This document shows positions 1-7,593 of a stretch of 64,000 nt of DNA, piece by piece (the stretch's first letter is position 1; each line of letters starts with the position of its first letter). The translations under genes were made by a program, and so were the position numbers. Origin of the DNA: Halorubrum trapanicum (GTDB lineage: Archaea > Halobacteriota > Halobacteria > Halobacteriales > Haloferacaceae). A model generated the notes under the pieces. That model saw only the letters and a program-made list of their open reading frames with translations, was not told the origin of the DNA and ran no database searches. The stretch spans positions 62,001 through 126,000 of the forward strand of contig NZ_AP017570.1 in NCBI RefSeq assembly GCF_002355655.1. Reading direction: 5' to 3'.

Positions 1-122
1 CCGAACGGCGACTCAGCCGAGATTCGGTGCTTGAGCTTCAGGTTCGCTGCGCCCCAATGGCTGTAGTGGAGCGTGTACTGTCCGTCTGTGCGTTCATACG
101 CAACGAGTGCGCGGTGTCCCAT
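1..122 (-). CDS. Haloarchaeal hypothetical protein, 5' part only
   Basis: An ATG at 122 opens a frame that runs off the left edge of the window, giving about 40 residues beginning MGHRALVAYERTDGQYTLHY. The opening resembles a small haloarchaeal family that I loosely associate with DUF6735; its function is unknown to me. The start is supported by a Shine-Dalgarno-like GAGGTGAT (bases 129-136) six bases upstream, which is uncommon in these mostly leaderless organisms. It lies downstream of the 189-569 gene on the same strand, with a GC hairpin between the two, so they are probably co-transcribed. Confidence 0.6.
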   Translation of the reverse strand, partial: MGHRALVAYERTDGQYTLHYSHWGAANLKLKHRISAESPF

Positions 123-159
123 CGAGCAATCACCTCACGGGGCGACCGCGACTGGACCG

Positions 160-178
160 CCCCGCACCCCTCCCGGGG
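160..178 (-). promoter_or_regulatory. Leader hairpin, CCCCG...CGGGG family
   Basis: Arms CCCCG (160-164) and CGGGG (174-178) enclose a loop that reads GGGGTG on the minus strand. It sits about 38 bases upstream of the start at 122. The same arrangement recurs at 588-612, 11790-11812 and 24732-24757, always just upstream of a start codon. Confidence 0.45.
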
Positions 179-188
179 ACGAACAACG

Positions 189-569
189 CTACTCGTCGAT
201 CGGGTCGGGGGAACTGAGGTCCGCGTGGAGGACTTCGCCGTCGTGAACGACGTACCGCTTGGCCAGGACTGGGAAGCGGCATTTGGTGAACCCCGCCGTC
301 TGGATATCGAACTTTTCGTTGGCTTCGAGGTGGTCGGCGAGTTCTCGCAGGAATTCGTGGGTCACGATCCCGCCTTCGTAGTCGGGCAGGCCGTTCTCCC
401 GCGCCTCGTACACCTCGAAGTCGTCGTACCCCCAGATGGTGAGCTCTCCGTCTTCGGTCACCTCCCAGTCGAGCGTCCCGAAGCAGTAGCTCTCACAGAG
501 CTCGCGGACTGCCTGCGGATCCGATACGATCGCGCCAGTCGACGTCGTCGCAGCTTGTAGTGTCGCCAT
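189..569 (-). CDS. Acidic haloarchaeal hypothetical protein
   Basis: This 126-residue, strongly acidic protein has no membrane segment or signal peptide. The composition is typical of haloarchaeal cytosolic proteins, and the ATG at 569 is followed by an uninterrupted frame. I recognise no catalytic motif. It lies in a minus-strand run of short plasmid-type genes (661-891, this gene, then the partial gene at the window edge), each separated by a GC-rich hairpin. Function unknown. Confidence 0.7.
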   Translation of the reverse strand: MATLQAATTSTGAIVSDPQAVRELCESYCFGTLDWEVTEDGELTIWGYDDFEVYEARENGLPDYEGGIVTHEFLRELADHLEANEKFDIQTAGFTKCRFPVLAKRYVVHDGEVLHADLSSPDPIDE

Positions 570-587
570 GTCTGGACTTCACGGGGT

Positions 588-612
588 CGCCCCCGCACCC
601 CTGTCGGGGGCG
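588..612 (-). promoter_or_regulatory. Leader hairpin, CGCCCCCG...CGGGGGCG
   Basis: Perfect 8-bp arms (588-595 and 605-612) surround a 9-base loop that reads ACAGGGGTG on the minus strand. It is 19 bases upstream of the ATG at 569. It is the cleanest member of the hairpin family seen at 160, 11790 and 24732. Confidence 0.55.
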
Positions 613-660
613 ATAAACCGACGCGAGAGTTGCCTCCCTGGTCGTGGCCGGGGACTCCAG

Positions 661-891
661 TTAGGAATCTGCGTGGGCGTCCGCCCCGGCTCCGTCGCCC
701 GGCCGCGTGAGAAGGCTCACCTCTTCCAGGAGGTCTCTCGCGGTCTCGACTCGCTCTCGATCCGCGTCGTCCAATCGGTCGACGTCGAGTCGGTTGAGAT
801 TGCTGAGTATACGATGCATCCGGTAGCCCTGTTTGAACTCTTGCTCCATCGGAAGCGCCTCACCGCTCGCCGGCGCGGAAAGACACCCCAT
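661..891 (-). CDS. Small acidic hypothetical protein
   Basis: A 76-residue protein with a charged helical stretch in its second half (many Asp, Arg and Leu, suggesting a coiled coil or helical bundle). It has no membrane segment. It lies directly upstream of the 189-569 gene on the same strand and probably shares its transcript. An inverted repeat at 927-968 separates it from the zinc-ribbon gene upstream. An in-frame internal ATG makes a slightly shorter product possible. Function unknown. Confidence 0.55.
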   Translation of the reverse strand: MGCLSAPASGEALPMEQEFKQGYRMHRILSNLNRLDVDRLDDADRERVETARDLLEEVSLLTRPGDGAGADAHADS

Positions 892-926
892 CGCGACTGG
901 CGTCGGGCTTGCAGGAGCTCGCTGCC

Positions 927-968
927 TTAACCAACGACCCTCGACGCTACTCGCAGGGTGTTGGTTAA
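927..968. repeat. TTAACCAAC inverted repeat, copy 1
   Basis: TTAACCAAC (927-935) pairs with GTTGGTTAA (960-968), and inner arms ACCCT/AGGGT extend the stem. It lies 20 bases after the stop of the minus-strand gene at 988. Two further copies (24218-24259 and 39400-39443) are placed in the same way after other minus-strand genes. Possible roles are transcript-end element or recombination site. Confidence 0.6.
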
Positions 969-987
969 TCGACGCCCAGCACTGGCG

Positions 988-1869
988 CTACTCGAGACTG
1001 GGTCCGTAGCGAGCCGAGCCACACACCCGACACTCCCAGATCGGTTGTCCCGTCCACGCCTCATCCGGGACCGACTCGTGGGTCTTGAACCGATGGTCGG
1101 TCGCCCGTCCACAGGTTTGACAGTCGAGTTCCTGCGTCGTCGGTACCGACGACTCTTGCCGATCAGCTGCAGCTTCGCCAGTAGATTCGGTCAGCGCCAT
1201 CGCTGGAACCAGCCACACCGCGTCGACGGCGTCGTCGAGGACCGCGTCGAGTCGCGACGCGCCGCGGATGCCGTCCCCACGCTGGTCGTATAGCCGCGTC
1301 GGGGCCTGTTCCTGACGCTCCGACGCTTCCTGCCCGTGCCACCCAGTCCGGTCACGGGCGGCACTGAGAAGCCGCTCTCCCTCCTCTGACGACACCTGTA
1401 CCGCGTCGGGGAGTGAGGGCCATTGCTCGGCCAGCTGGCGCGCCGGTGCCTCGTCGAGATCGTAGATGAGCGTGTAGTCGTCGACGGCCGGCTCCGCCTC
1501 GTTGGCGGAGAGGAGGTTCGCCGCGGCGCCGCCCTTCGCCACGGCGCCGTAGAACGTGGTCGACTCGACGACCAGGTGGACGATGCCGAGGCACGTCGTC
1601 GACGCTGTCTCGTTCGTGCTGGTCGCGTCACTTCCGAGATGGTTGGTGAGACAGAACCGGCATTTCGTCTGGCCGTCTGGGACTGACGCCCCACACGACT
1701 GGCACTCGCCGTCGGTTACCGTCGGCGCATCGGGGTAGCCACCAGAGCTCGTCGCGGCGCGTTGCCGCCGGGGGGCACCCTCACAGCCGTCGTCCAGCCT
1801 CGTGTCCGGAATGTGGGACGCCTCGCCAGTCGCCCGTAGTTCCTCGAAATCAGAATATCGGTTGTGCAT
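988..1869 (-). CDS. Two-zinc-ribbon haloarchaeal protein
   Basis: A 293-residue protein with two treble-clef or zinc-ribbon type sites. One near residues 57-73 has C-x2-C...C-x2-C (CQSCG and CRFC). The other, at the C-terminus, is built from CQTCG and CRVCG. Between them is an acidic alpha/beta region without an obvious catalytic motif. The pattern suggests a nucleic-acid- or protein-binding role, but I do not recognise the family with confidence. The start at 1869 is the first ATG of the frame. The gene is followed by the TTAACCAAC repeat and preceded by two diverged IS-end-like repeats. Confidence 0.7.
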   Translation of the reverse strand: MHNRYSDFEELRATGEASHIPDTRLDDGCEGAPRRQRAATSSGGYPDAPTVTDGECQSCGASVPDGQTKCRFCLTNHLGSDATSTNETASTTCLGIVHLVVESTTFYGAVAKGGAAANLLSANEAEPAVDDYTLIYDLDEAPARQLAEQWPSLPDAVQVSSEEGERLLSAARDRTGWHGQEASERQEQAPTRLYDQRGDGIRGASRLDAVLDDAVDAVWLVPAMALTESTGEAAADRQESSVPTTQELDCQTCGRATDHRFKTHESVPDEAWTGQPIWECRVCGSARYGPSLE

Positions 1870-1940
1870 CAGTTGGCTCGCAGGTTCTGTCGGTATAGCA
1901 TTTCAACGTCCGGACGCCCTCGCTCGCAATAGCCTCTCGA

Positions 1941-2066
1941 GGCTCCGTTGAAACTCTTTCAGTTAGATATGAATCGTGGTGAAACAGTTGTTCAGTAGTT
2001 CGTACTTCGTTGGCTCTGTTGAAACCTTATTAGTTCGACACTATCCGAGGTGAAACAGCCGGTAAG
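1941..2066. repeat. Tandem pair of IS-end-like repeats
   Basis: GGCTCCGTTGAAACT (1941-1955) and GGCTCTGTTGAAACC (2012-2026) head two diverged copies of a ~55-base segment. Both also share GGTGAAACAG about 35 bases further on. Inverted relatives occur at 4062-4074 and 4650-4662, and a partial one at 2808-2820. The 1870-2190 interval holds these repeats and no gene that I can support. Confidence 0.5.
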
Positions 2067-2190
2067 TGGGGTTGCGCAATTACCGAAAACCGCCGATTAG
2101 CAACGACCGCTTTCGTCGACATTCTACTCGCAGATATTGCCTGCCATATTGACATTTAGTTAATATACTTCGAGAGAGAAAGATGGGGAC

Positions 2191-2727
2191 TCACCGACAG
2201 TACCGCTCCGATGAGGTGCCGTTCGGCGTCATCGTCACTTGGAGTCCGACGAGGTCTCCGTTCCCACAAGAGATGGTATACATCCACAGGACTCGGTTTT
2301 GCCGGGAAACGATGACTAGAACCGTCCAGCCAGTCTCGAACTCGCCTATGTTACTGCGGACTGATTCCCCGGGCTGAAGTGTCTCCTCGGAATGGATAAA
2401 CGAAATATTCGATGGCACCTCTACTGCGGACACGGTCGAACTGTTTTCGCCCGGACGGGAAAATCCATATGTCGATGACCCTTGACTCGGTGAGATTGAA
2501 CTGACCTCACCGGTTTCCTCCCGGACAATTACTTCGTTATTGTTTAGTGTTCTTTCCGCGACTACAACGCGAAAGTCATACGATTGACCCGCCGCATTCG
2601 TGAGGTTGACCGAGACCGGTCCTTCCTGCCCTTGGTCGCCAAAGGGCGCCCCTGAGAGACAACCTGCTAAGAGAACGACACTGAACAGTGCCACTGTCAA
2701 AATAATCCATCGCCTGCTTAACGTCAA
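2191..2727 (-). CDS. Predicted haloarchaeal lipoprotein
   Basis: This 178-residue protein begins with a hydrophobic segment (about residues 7-21) ending in the lipobox LAGC, so it should be lipid-anchored on the outside of the membrane. The remainder is rich in Ser, Thr, Asn and Val with a beta-sandwich-like pattern, common for haloarchaeal surface proteins. No enzyme motif was seen. It lies in a lower-GC patch with two membrane-protein genes and is bounded by IS-end-like repeats, suggesting acquired DNA. Confidence 0.75.
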   Translation of the reverse strand: MTLSRRWIILTVALFSVVLLAGCLSGAPFGDQGQEGPVSVNLTNAAGQSYDFRVVVAERTLNNNEVIVREETGEVSSISPSQGSSTYGFSRPGENSSTVSAVEVPSNISFIHSEETLQPGESVRSNIGEFETGWTVLVIVSRQNRVLWMYTISCGNGDLVGLQVTMTPNGTSSERYCR

Positions 2728-2807
2728 TCGTCTTGATGTTGGGATGACACCATTTAGTCTGAAGAAAGTAATAAAGTTTGCTCGGATCAGCGGTATTTCT
2801 CATGACT

Positions 2808-2950
2808 GGCTCTGTAAACCCTATTTTTCAGATACACTTCAGCCAGCAACAACTGGTCACTGAACACCCTGCACTTACCGCTGACCGACTCTTTGCTCTT
2901 CTCGGTCTCCGATCTCGAATCGGCCGCCCGGTAGGTGTGCGCATCACTCA
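2808..2950. repeat. Dispersed repeat segment A
   Basis: This gene-free interval carries GGCTCTGTAAACC (2808-2820) and, at 2869-2880, a CTGYAYTTACCG block. The block extends about 80 bases with clear similarity to 3429-3515. Probably decayed mobile-element ends; nothing else is visible between 2728 and 3085. Confidence 0.4.
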
Positions 2951-3085
2951 GAGCGTTGCGAACACTACCAACCAATTCTATTACAGGTCTCTCGATATCC
3001 GGTAGTAGACCATAGAGAGGTCCTCCGAGCCGTATAATTCACCCATCCTAAGGGGGCGATGATTGGATATTCATGTGACAGTCAC

Positions 3086-3319
3086 CTATGTTCTCCCGAT
3101 ATTTGTCACCTTGAGAAACGAGGCGCTCCCGATCACGATACAGAGGATGCTTAGAGGCATGGAAACTAAATCCTCTAAGTAACAGTTTGAAATGATTCCG
3201 GGAGGAGGATTACAGAACACTAGACGTAGAATTGAACCTCCAGAGTTTCCGAATGCGAGGTTTACAAGTCCGAATAGAAAGATAACTACCGAAAGGAATT
3301 GGATGACTATCTTCTTCAC
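3086..3319 (-). CDS. Small two-TM membrane protein
   Basis: A 77-residue protein with two hydrophobic segments (about residues 5-25 and 50-70). The loop between them contains two cysteines (CNPP and NCYL). It is AT-richer than its surroundings. There is no family assignment. It stands alone between two copies of the dispersed repeat, so it may be cargo of a mobile element. Confidence 0.5.
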   Translation of the reverse strand: MKKIVIQFLSVVIFLFGLVNLAFGNSGGSILRLVFCNPPPGIISNCYLEDLVSMPLSILCIVIGSASFLKVTNIGRT

Positions 3320-3428
3320 ATTTAATCATTTAAGTGCATAATTAAACTTCTTGTGTGATTCCGAATCAATTCGGAACCGAAGTCTATGTACAAAAAGAAC
3401 AGGACACAATTATAGACCGATACGTCAT

Positions 3429-3515
3429 CTGTATTTACCGCTGTCCGACTCTCCCACCTTCTCAGTCAACTCGATCTTGAAAACGGCCGCTAGGTAGAGC
3501 TGCGAATTAATCAAT
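3429..3515. repeat. Dispersed repeat segment B
   Basis: CTGTATTTACCG (3429-3440), followed by about 75 bases alignable to 2869-2950 (shared CCGACTCT, CTTCTC, CGATCT, CGGCCGC and GGTAG words). It sits immediately 3' of the minus-strand gene ending at 3515. Confidence 0.45.
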
Positions 3516-3970
3516 TACTCCAACGCCTCGGTGGTTGTGCCGATGGTCGGACTGACCCATAACCCAAGCACAGAGAGGATGACGCCGAGTGCCAACGACC
3601 CAAAAAATAACACAACAACCAAGGGCCGCACGACAAGCAGGTGGATGACTATGAGTCCTCCAGCAATGAGTATGGCACCGACAACGGAGCGTTGCCACCG
3701 GCGAATCTTCGCTCGTTTCTGCTCAGAAGACACATCTCTCAACGGAGCGGCCAAGAAGCCTACACGCCCAATGCCAAACAGTAGGGCCCCAAGGAGTACC
3801 AGAATCAAGCGTTCGCCCGTACTCCATTGACCTCCGGTGGTTTCGAAGATGAATACGAATGCTCCATAGATGATTGCCCCGACCAGCAGTCCTTCCCCAA
3901 TGGTGAGCAACCTCTGAGCATGGCGAGATTTGGCAGATTCTTCCGGCCTTGAAGGGTCAGTGACCCCCAT
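3515..3970 (-). CDS. Four-TM membrane protein
   Basis: A 151-residue integral membrane protein with four predicted helices (about residues 23-44, 54-75, 95-112 and 115-138). The loop between helices 2 and 3 is basic (EQKRAKIRRWQR), which places it on the cytoplasmic side. The N-terminal tail is charged. I do not recognise the family. Its neighbours are other short, probably acquired genes. Confidence 0.65.
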   Translation of the reverse strand: MGVTDPSRPEESAKSRHAQRLLTIGEGLLVGAIIYGAFVFIFETTGGQWSTGERLILVLLGALLFGIGRVGFLAAPLRDVSSEQKRAKIRRWQRSVVGAILIAGGLIVIHLLVVRPLVVVLFFGSLALGVILSVLGLWVSPTIGTTTEALE

Positions 3971-4019
3971 AGTATCAGAAAGGAGTTACATCGACAAAAA
4001 TAAACGGTATATCGTACCT

Positions 4020-4074
4020 CTGTACTTACCGATCATCTCCATTTCTGTCACGGGCTGAGGATTTCCACAGAGCC
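4020..4074. repeat. Dispersed repeat segment C with IS-like end
   Basis: A 55-base unit beginning CTGTACTTACCG and ending TTTCCACAGAGCC. It is the same layout as 4606-4662 and lies directly downstream of the TRAM-domain gene. Confidence 0.45.
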
Positions 4075-4093
4075 ACCTCGTCATAAATCGACT

Positions 4094-4495
4094 CTACAGA
4101 TACGTTTCCTGAGACTCCAAGAGTTCAACCGCCTCTGCAAAGGCCACGTTCTCCTGAGCGTTCTCGATTTTCACCTGGACTCTATCACCGACTTCCACAT
4201 CTTCTACGATCACGACATACCCGTTATCGAGCTTGGCGATTCCATCACCCTGATCACCGATGGACTCGATTTCGACCACTCGTTCTTCGCCTTCCTCAAC
4301 AGGGGGTGAATCACTGGATTCAGTCTGACGGCCATCACCTGTCTTGGAGTGGCCGACGAGTCCGATCCGGTATGTTCTCCCCTTGTGAATTTCCCCGACT
4401 TCGACTTCACGTTTCGGTACTTCGACTACGTAGCTTCCGTCCTGTTCTTCGATTTCCGCTGTGTAGACAGTAAATAGCTGGTCAGGAATTTCCAT
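4094..4495 (-). CDS. TRAM-domain protein
   Basis: In this 133-residue protein the C-terminal half (about residues 65-128) reads as a TRAM domain: a small beta-barrel RNA-binding fold with the characteristic G-D-G-I-A-K and V-G-D-R-V-x-V-K-I spacing. Haloarchaea encode many TRAM proteins, some thought to act as RNA chaperones. The N-terminal half is another short beta-rich segment joined by an acidic linker. No methyltransferase or radical-SAM domain is attached. It is a single-gene unit flanked by repeats. Confidence 0.75.
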   Translation of the reverse strand: MEIPDQLFTVYTAEIEEQDGSYVVEVPKREVEVGEIHKGRTYRIGLVGHSKTGDGRQTESSDSPPVEEGEERVVEIESIGDQGDGIAKLDNGYVVIVEDVEVGDRVQVKIENAQENVAFAEAVELLESQETYL

Positions 4496-4605
4496 AGCTG
4501 TTCTGTAAGGTTTAGCCGGTCGGCATCTTCGTAGAACTTGACGGCTTACGATAAAACTACTTCGACGACCTCGCTACCATCTATACCTACCGCAAAGCTA
4601 TTCAT

Positions 4606-4662
4606 CTGTATTTATCGATCTGACCAACTACCCAGTCAGGGATAGAGAATTTCAACAGAGCC
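4606..4662. repeat. Dispersed repeat segment D with IS-like end
   Basis: Begins CTGTATTTATCG and ends ATTTCAACAGAGCC. The end is the inverse of the GGCTCTGTTGAAA at 2012, so 2012-4662 is bracketed by inverted end-like sequences. Confidence 0.45.
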
Positions 4663-4680
4663 CTCTCGATTATACGAGAG
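4663..4680 (+). promoter_or_regulatory. Palindrome over a TATA-like core
   Basis: CTCTCG (4663-4668) and CGAGAG (4675-4680) flank ATTATA. It lies about 50 bases upstream of the HTH gene starting at 4733. A TATA-like core inside a palindrome suggests an autoregulatory operator. Confidence 0.45.
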
Positions 4681-4732
4681 AGTACAAACATATGGGAGTA
4701 CGGTGCGAACACTGTCGTAAGAGGTGCCAAGC

Positions 4733-5284
4733 ATGTCCGAATCCCCGCGAGATGGGGCCCAGTCGTGGACTGTGTCGATGAGTGCCCGCGACCGTATTCG
4801 AGCGGTCGTCGAGACGATTCGCGAACCGCGATCGGTCAACTGGATTAGCGAACAGGCCGACGCTGCCTGGAGTACGACCAACGAGGAACTCCAGGATCTC
4901 GTCGACCAGGGCCAGCTGCGTCGCGTCGAGGCCGGCGAAACCACGCGCTATCAGCCGGACTACACGCGCCAGCTCTTCGAGGAAATCCGCACGATCATCG
5001 AGGAGAACACGCGCGAGGAACTGCGGTACGAACTGGCCGCGATTACCGAAGAGATCGAGGAGTGGCAGGCGACCTACGATGTCGAGACGTGGGAAGATCT
5101 CGAACAGTCGCTCGCCGACAGCGACCTGGCAAGTGCCGAGCTCCGCGAGCGCCGCGACGTGATCACGCGGTGGGAGGTGAATCTGGAAGACCGTCGCCTC
5201 ATCAAGCACGCGTTGGCGCTCTACTCGGATGTCGAAACCGTTGGTGAGCAGATGATGGACGTGGCTGACCGAACAATGCGCTAA
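4733..5284 (+). CDS. HTH protein of the haloarchaeal DUF7342 type
   Basis: A 183-residue protein. A winged-helix segment (about residues 15-75, with SVNWISEQADAAWSTTNEEL as the recognition region) is followed by a long charged helical region. ATG 4733 is preferred over the in-frame GTG at 4724. Homologous architecture appears at 5740-6252 and 42445-42984. I associate this type with DUF7342, unverified. The two other copies each precede an H-x-H protein gene; this one faces the 5291-5743 gene tail to tail, so two HTH genes flank a single partner. Likely a DNA-binding repressor, perhaps antitoxin-like. Confidence 0.75.
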   Translation: MSESPRDGAQSWTVSMSARDRIRAVVETIREPRSVNWISEQADAAWSTTNEELQDLVDQGQLRRVEAGETTRYQPDYTRQLFEEIRTIIEENTREELRYELAAITEEIEEWQATYDVETWEDLEQSLADSDLASAELRERRDVITRWEVNLEDRRLIKHALALYSDVETVGEQMMDVADRTMR

Positions 5285-5290
5285 TGTCGC

Positions 5291-5743
5291 TTACGGCGGG
5301 TTTGAGGCGCTATTCAGCTGCTCTATGTCGTCGTCCTCGTACACTGCACGCCACATCGTGTGGACGGCACGAGTGACGAGTGAGACCTCGGTCACCTCGA
5401 GACAGGACGGTTCGGCGGCCGTCGTCGCGGCCTCGGGCGGAGGGTGGAAATGAATCTCGGGAGAGTGTGCATTTGGGTGGCGATCGAAGCGCCAGTTGAC
5501 GCCGTCACTATCGACGTAGTGGAACGAATACATCCCTAGTTCGCTCCACTGGATATCGAGCCGGGCGCTGTCGGCGCCGCCGAGCCCATCGCTAAGAGTG
5601 ATCTGCAGTTCCGTGGGGGCGACAACATCATCGTACGACGTTGTGTCGACGAGCGGCTCGAGTTCGAGCCAAAGGTCACGAATCCGCTGGAGCGCCGGAA
5701 GGTAGATCGGCCCGAACTCGCCGGCGCGGTCGTCGTCGGTCAT
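5291..5743 (-). CDS. H-x-H partner protein of the HTH pair
   Basis: A 150-residue protein overlapping the stop of the upstream HTH gene in an ATGA junction, so translation is coupled. Its core reads FHYVDSDGVNWRFDRHPN followed by SPEIHFHPPP, giving a conserved His/Arg cluster on beta strands. The gene at 41983-42441 occupies the same place after another HTH gene and has a similar beta-rich, aromatic middle. The order (HTH then small basic/His protein) resembles TumA/TumE-like toxin-antitoxin pairs, but that is inference; toxicity cannot be read from sequence. Confidence 0.7.
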   Translation of the reverse strand: MTDDDRAGEFGPIYLPALQRIRDLWLELEPLVDTTSYDDVVAPTELQITLSDGLGGADSARLDIQWSELGMYSFHYVDSDGVNWRFDRHPNAHSPEIHFHPPPEAATTAAEPSCLEVTEVSLVTRAVHTMWRAVYEDDDIEQLNSASNPP

Positions 5744-6252
5744 ACGGCGAGCTGGTGGCTGGCCTCGTCGTAGGCGAGTGCAGCTTGGGCAACGGCGAGA
5801 TTCTGCCGCGTCGTACGCCACGCGCTGAGATCGTCCCAGCCCTCCGTCTCGTCGGCGTCGAGCTGCTGAGCAAGTTCTTCCGGTGACACCACGTCATAGC
5901 GGTCCTCGTAGCGCCGGATTTCGGCCTTCATCTCCTTGATACTGTCAAGCAACTCCGACCGAGTGACTTCCTCGCGCAGCTCGCGGATTCGGGACATCAA
6001 AATTCGGTCGCTGTTTCGCTTGTACAGCGTTGTTTGGCCATCCTGTTCCGTCTCGGCAAACCCGGTGTTCACGAGCGTCTTGCAGTGTCGACGTGCCGTC
6101 GGCTCGCTCACGAGGGCACGGCCGGCAATCTTGGCGGCCGACTGCCCGTCGTGGGTTTGTTCGACGATTTCGTACACCCGCTCGAACGGCGTGGTCTCCT
6201 CTTTCCAGTCCGCTTTGACTTGCTCGTTGACGTCCTCCCACGTTTCGGTCAT
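5740..6252 (-). CDS. HTH regulator paired with an H-x-H protein
   Basis: A 170-residue product from the ATG at 6252 (MTETWEDVNEQVKADW). The frame extends further upstream but only into non-coding composition. A winged helix (about residues 20-75, including SEPTARRHCKTLVNTGFAE) is followed by a helical region, as in the 4733 and 42445 genes. It overlaps the downstream 5291-5743 gene by four bases. A palindrome lies 28-48 bases upstream of the start. Likely a repressor of its own operon. Confidence 0.75.
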   Translation of the reverse strand: MTETWEDVNEQVKADWKEETTPFERVYEIVEQTHDGQSAAKIAGRALVSEPTARRHCKTLVNTGFAETEQDGQTTLYKRNSDRILMSRIRELREEVTRSELLDSIKEMKAEIRRYEDRYDVVSPEELAQQLDADETEGWDDLSAWRTTRQNLAVAQAALAYDEASHQLAV

Positions 6253-6279
6253 ACTGGGTGCTATGCGCGCTATGAACAA

Positions 6280-6300
6280 ATAGTTTCCTGAGAAAACTAT
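6280..6300 (-). promoter_or_regulatory. Operator-like palindrome ATAGTTT...AAACTAT
   Basis: A 21-base near-perfect palindrome (ATAGTTTCCT, G, AGAAAACTAT) centred about 38 bases upstream of the ATG at 6252, within the expected promoter. It probably binds the HTH product itself. Confidence 0.5.
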
Positions 6301-6329
6301 ACACCGTCGATGCTTGTGCAGCAGCGTTG

Positions 6330-7256
6330 TCAGGCTATCTGCTCCTCTAACGTCTCGTGGTGCGTCCGGACAGTCGTTGGCGTGACGTTCCCTGTCTCCG
6401 CGACGTCGCTTTGCGTCACCCACTGCTCCAGTTCTTGCCCGGCTTTGTAGAGACAGGCCGCCGCGAACCCGGCCGGATGGACGCCCGTCGTGACGCCGCG
6501 CTCCTCGGCCTGTTCCGCGAGGGCTCGGGCCCGCTGTCGGATCTCGTCCGGACACTCGAGGTCCGAGGCGAGTCGCGGCACGAACATGCTGGGGGAGACG
6601 GGCTCAGCGGGGAGGCCAAGCTCTTCGTTCAGCGTTTTGTACGCGTTCGTGACCCGTGACTCCGCCACGCGGGCCATCTCGCTGACGTCGTCCACTAACC
6701 GCGAGAGGCCGTTGCACCGGCAGGCCCCGTACACGCTGGCCGCGGCGATGCCCTCGATGGATCTGCCACGAAGCAGATCATCGTTCTGGGCGCTCCGGAA
6801 GAGCTGACACGCCTGGTCGCGAATCGAATCGGAGAGCTCGAGCGCGCTCGCCAGCCGACGCACTTCGCCCAGGCCGTGGGCGAGATTCCGTTCCGCTTTC
6901 GACCGCCAGCGGCCCCGGGTCTGCTCACGGCGCATGCGCGCTAGTCGCCGTCGCTTCTGCCCGGAGATCTCGTTCCCCTTTGCGTCGGTACCGCGACCGA
7001 TTTCCGTCGACAGGCCGCGGTCGTGGCGAGCCGCAGTGAGTGGGGCGCCTGTTCGTTCACACTCCTCGTCGTCGTACGCCCGCCACTCAGGCCCGTGATC
7101 GATACGCTGTTCGTCGATGACCAGGCCACAGTCCTCGCAGACCGTTTCGACCGCGTTCGTGGTGACCCGGCCGTCGCACTCAGGACACTGGTTCGCACTC
7201 GATTCCGGTCGGACGTCTTCGTCGAATCCGCTCTCGTAGATGTCTCTCGTTGCCAT
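6330..7256 (-). CDS. tfb: Transcription initiation factor TFB
   Basis: A 308-residue protein from the ATG at 7256 (MATRDIYESGFDED), the usual beginning of haloarchaeal TFBs; a longer frame to 7343 has an unlikely leader. An N-terminal zinc ribbon (CPECDG...CEDCG, about residues 25-46) and B-finger region are followed by two cyclin-like repeats (about 110-200 and 210-305). TFB recruits RNA polymerase to TBP-bound promoters. Haloarchaea carry several TFBs, and extra copies on accessory replicons are common; this one may direct a subset of promoters. No IS damage is visible. Confidence 0.92.
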   Translation of the reverse strand: MATRDIYESGFDEDVRPESSANQCPECDGRVTTNAVETVCEDCGLVIDEQRIDHGPEWRAYDDEECERTGAPLTAARHDRGLSTEIGRGTDAKGNEISGQKRRRLARMRREQTRGRWRSKAERNLAHGLGEVRRLASALELSDSIRDQACQLFRSAQNDDLLRGRSIEGIAAASVYGACRCNGLSRLVDDVSEMARVAESRVTNAYKTLNEELGLPAEPVSPSMFVPRLASDLECPDEIRQRARALAEQAEERGVTTGVHPAGFAAACLYKAGQELEQWVTQSDVAETGNVTPTTVRTHHETLEEQIA

Positions 7257-7593
7257 CGTTCTCACCGTGTTTCGGGAACCCGCCAGTTCGGCGCGCCCCT
7301 CACCCATTGGAGGGACGAAAGACTCTGTGTAGGGCTGCCGCATCTACTGAGGAATTTGGCGGAATTGAATTACGGTGCTGTAGCCCTCGAAATCATAATG
7401 TAGGGCACTATGAGTGCCGAGGACGCTTCTCTTACGTTAGAACCAGGCAAGGAATCTAGATAGTTCTCACGCCTTTTAAGTCCAAATTGAGAATTTAATG
7501 CCAGCAAGACTACCGAAATTCATGCCACCCTCTCTGAAAAATACCTAGTCATTTTAAATGTAGCATACGGAGGAGTGAATATCCAACTACATC
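7257..7593. other. Gene-free interval
   Basis: No coding frame that I can support. It contains a small hairpin (GGCACT/AGTGCC near 7403-7419) and the AT-rich promoter region of the gene at 7594, with GGAGGAG about 20 bases before its start. Confidence 0.4.

Noticed and set aside
927-968. Integron-type attC site
   Set aside because: The arms loosely recall the attC layout, but the R boxes do not fit the consensus in all copies and no integron integrase is present in the window.
6253-6555. N-terminal extension of the HTH gene ending at 5740
   Set aside because: The extension is Arg/Gly-rich, overlaps the 3' end of the TFB gene, and the ATG at 6252 gives the homologous length with a promoter palindrome just upstream.
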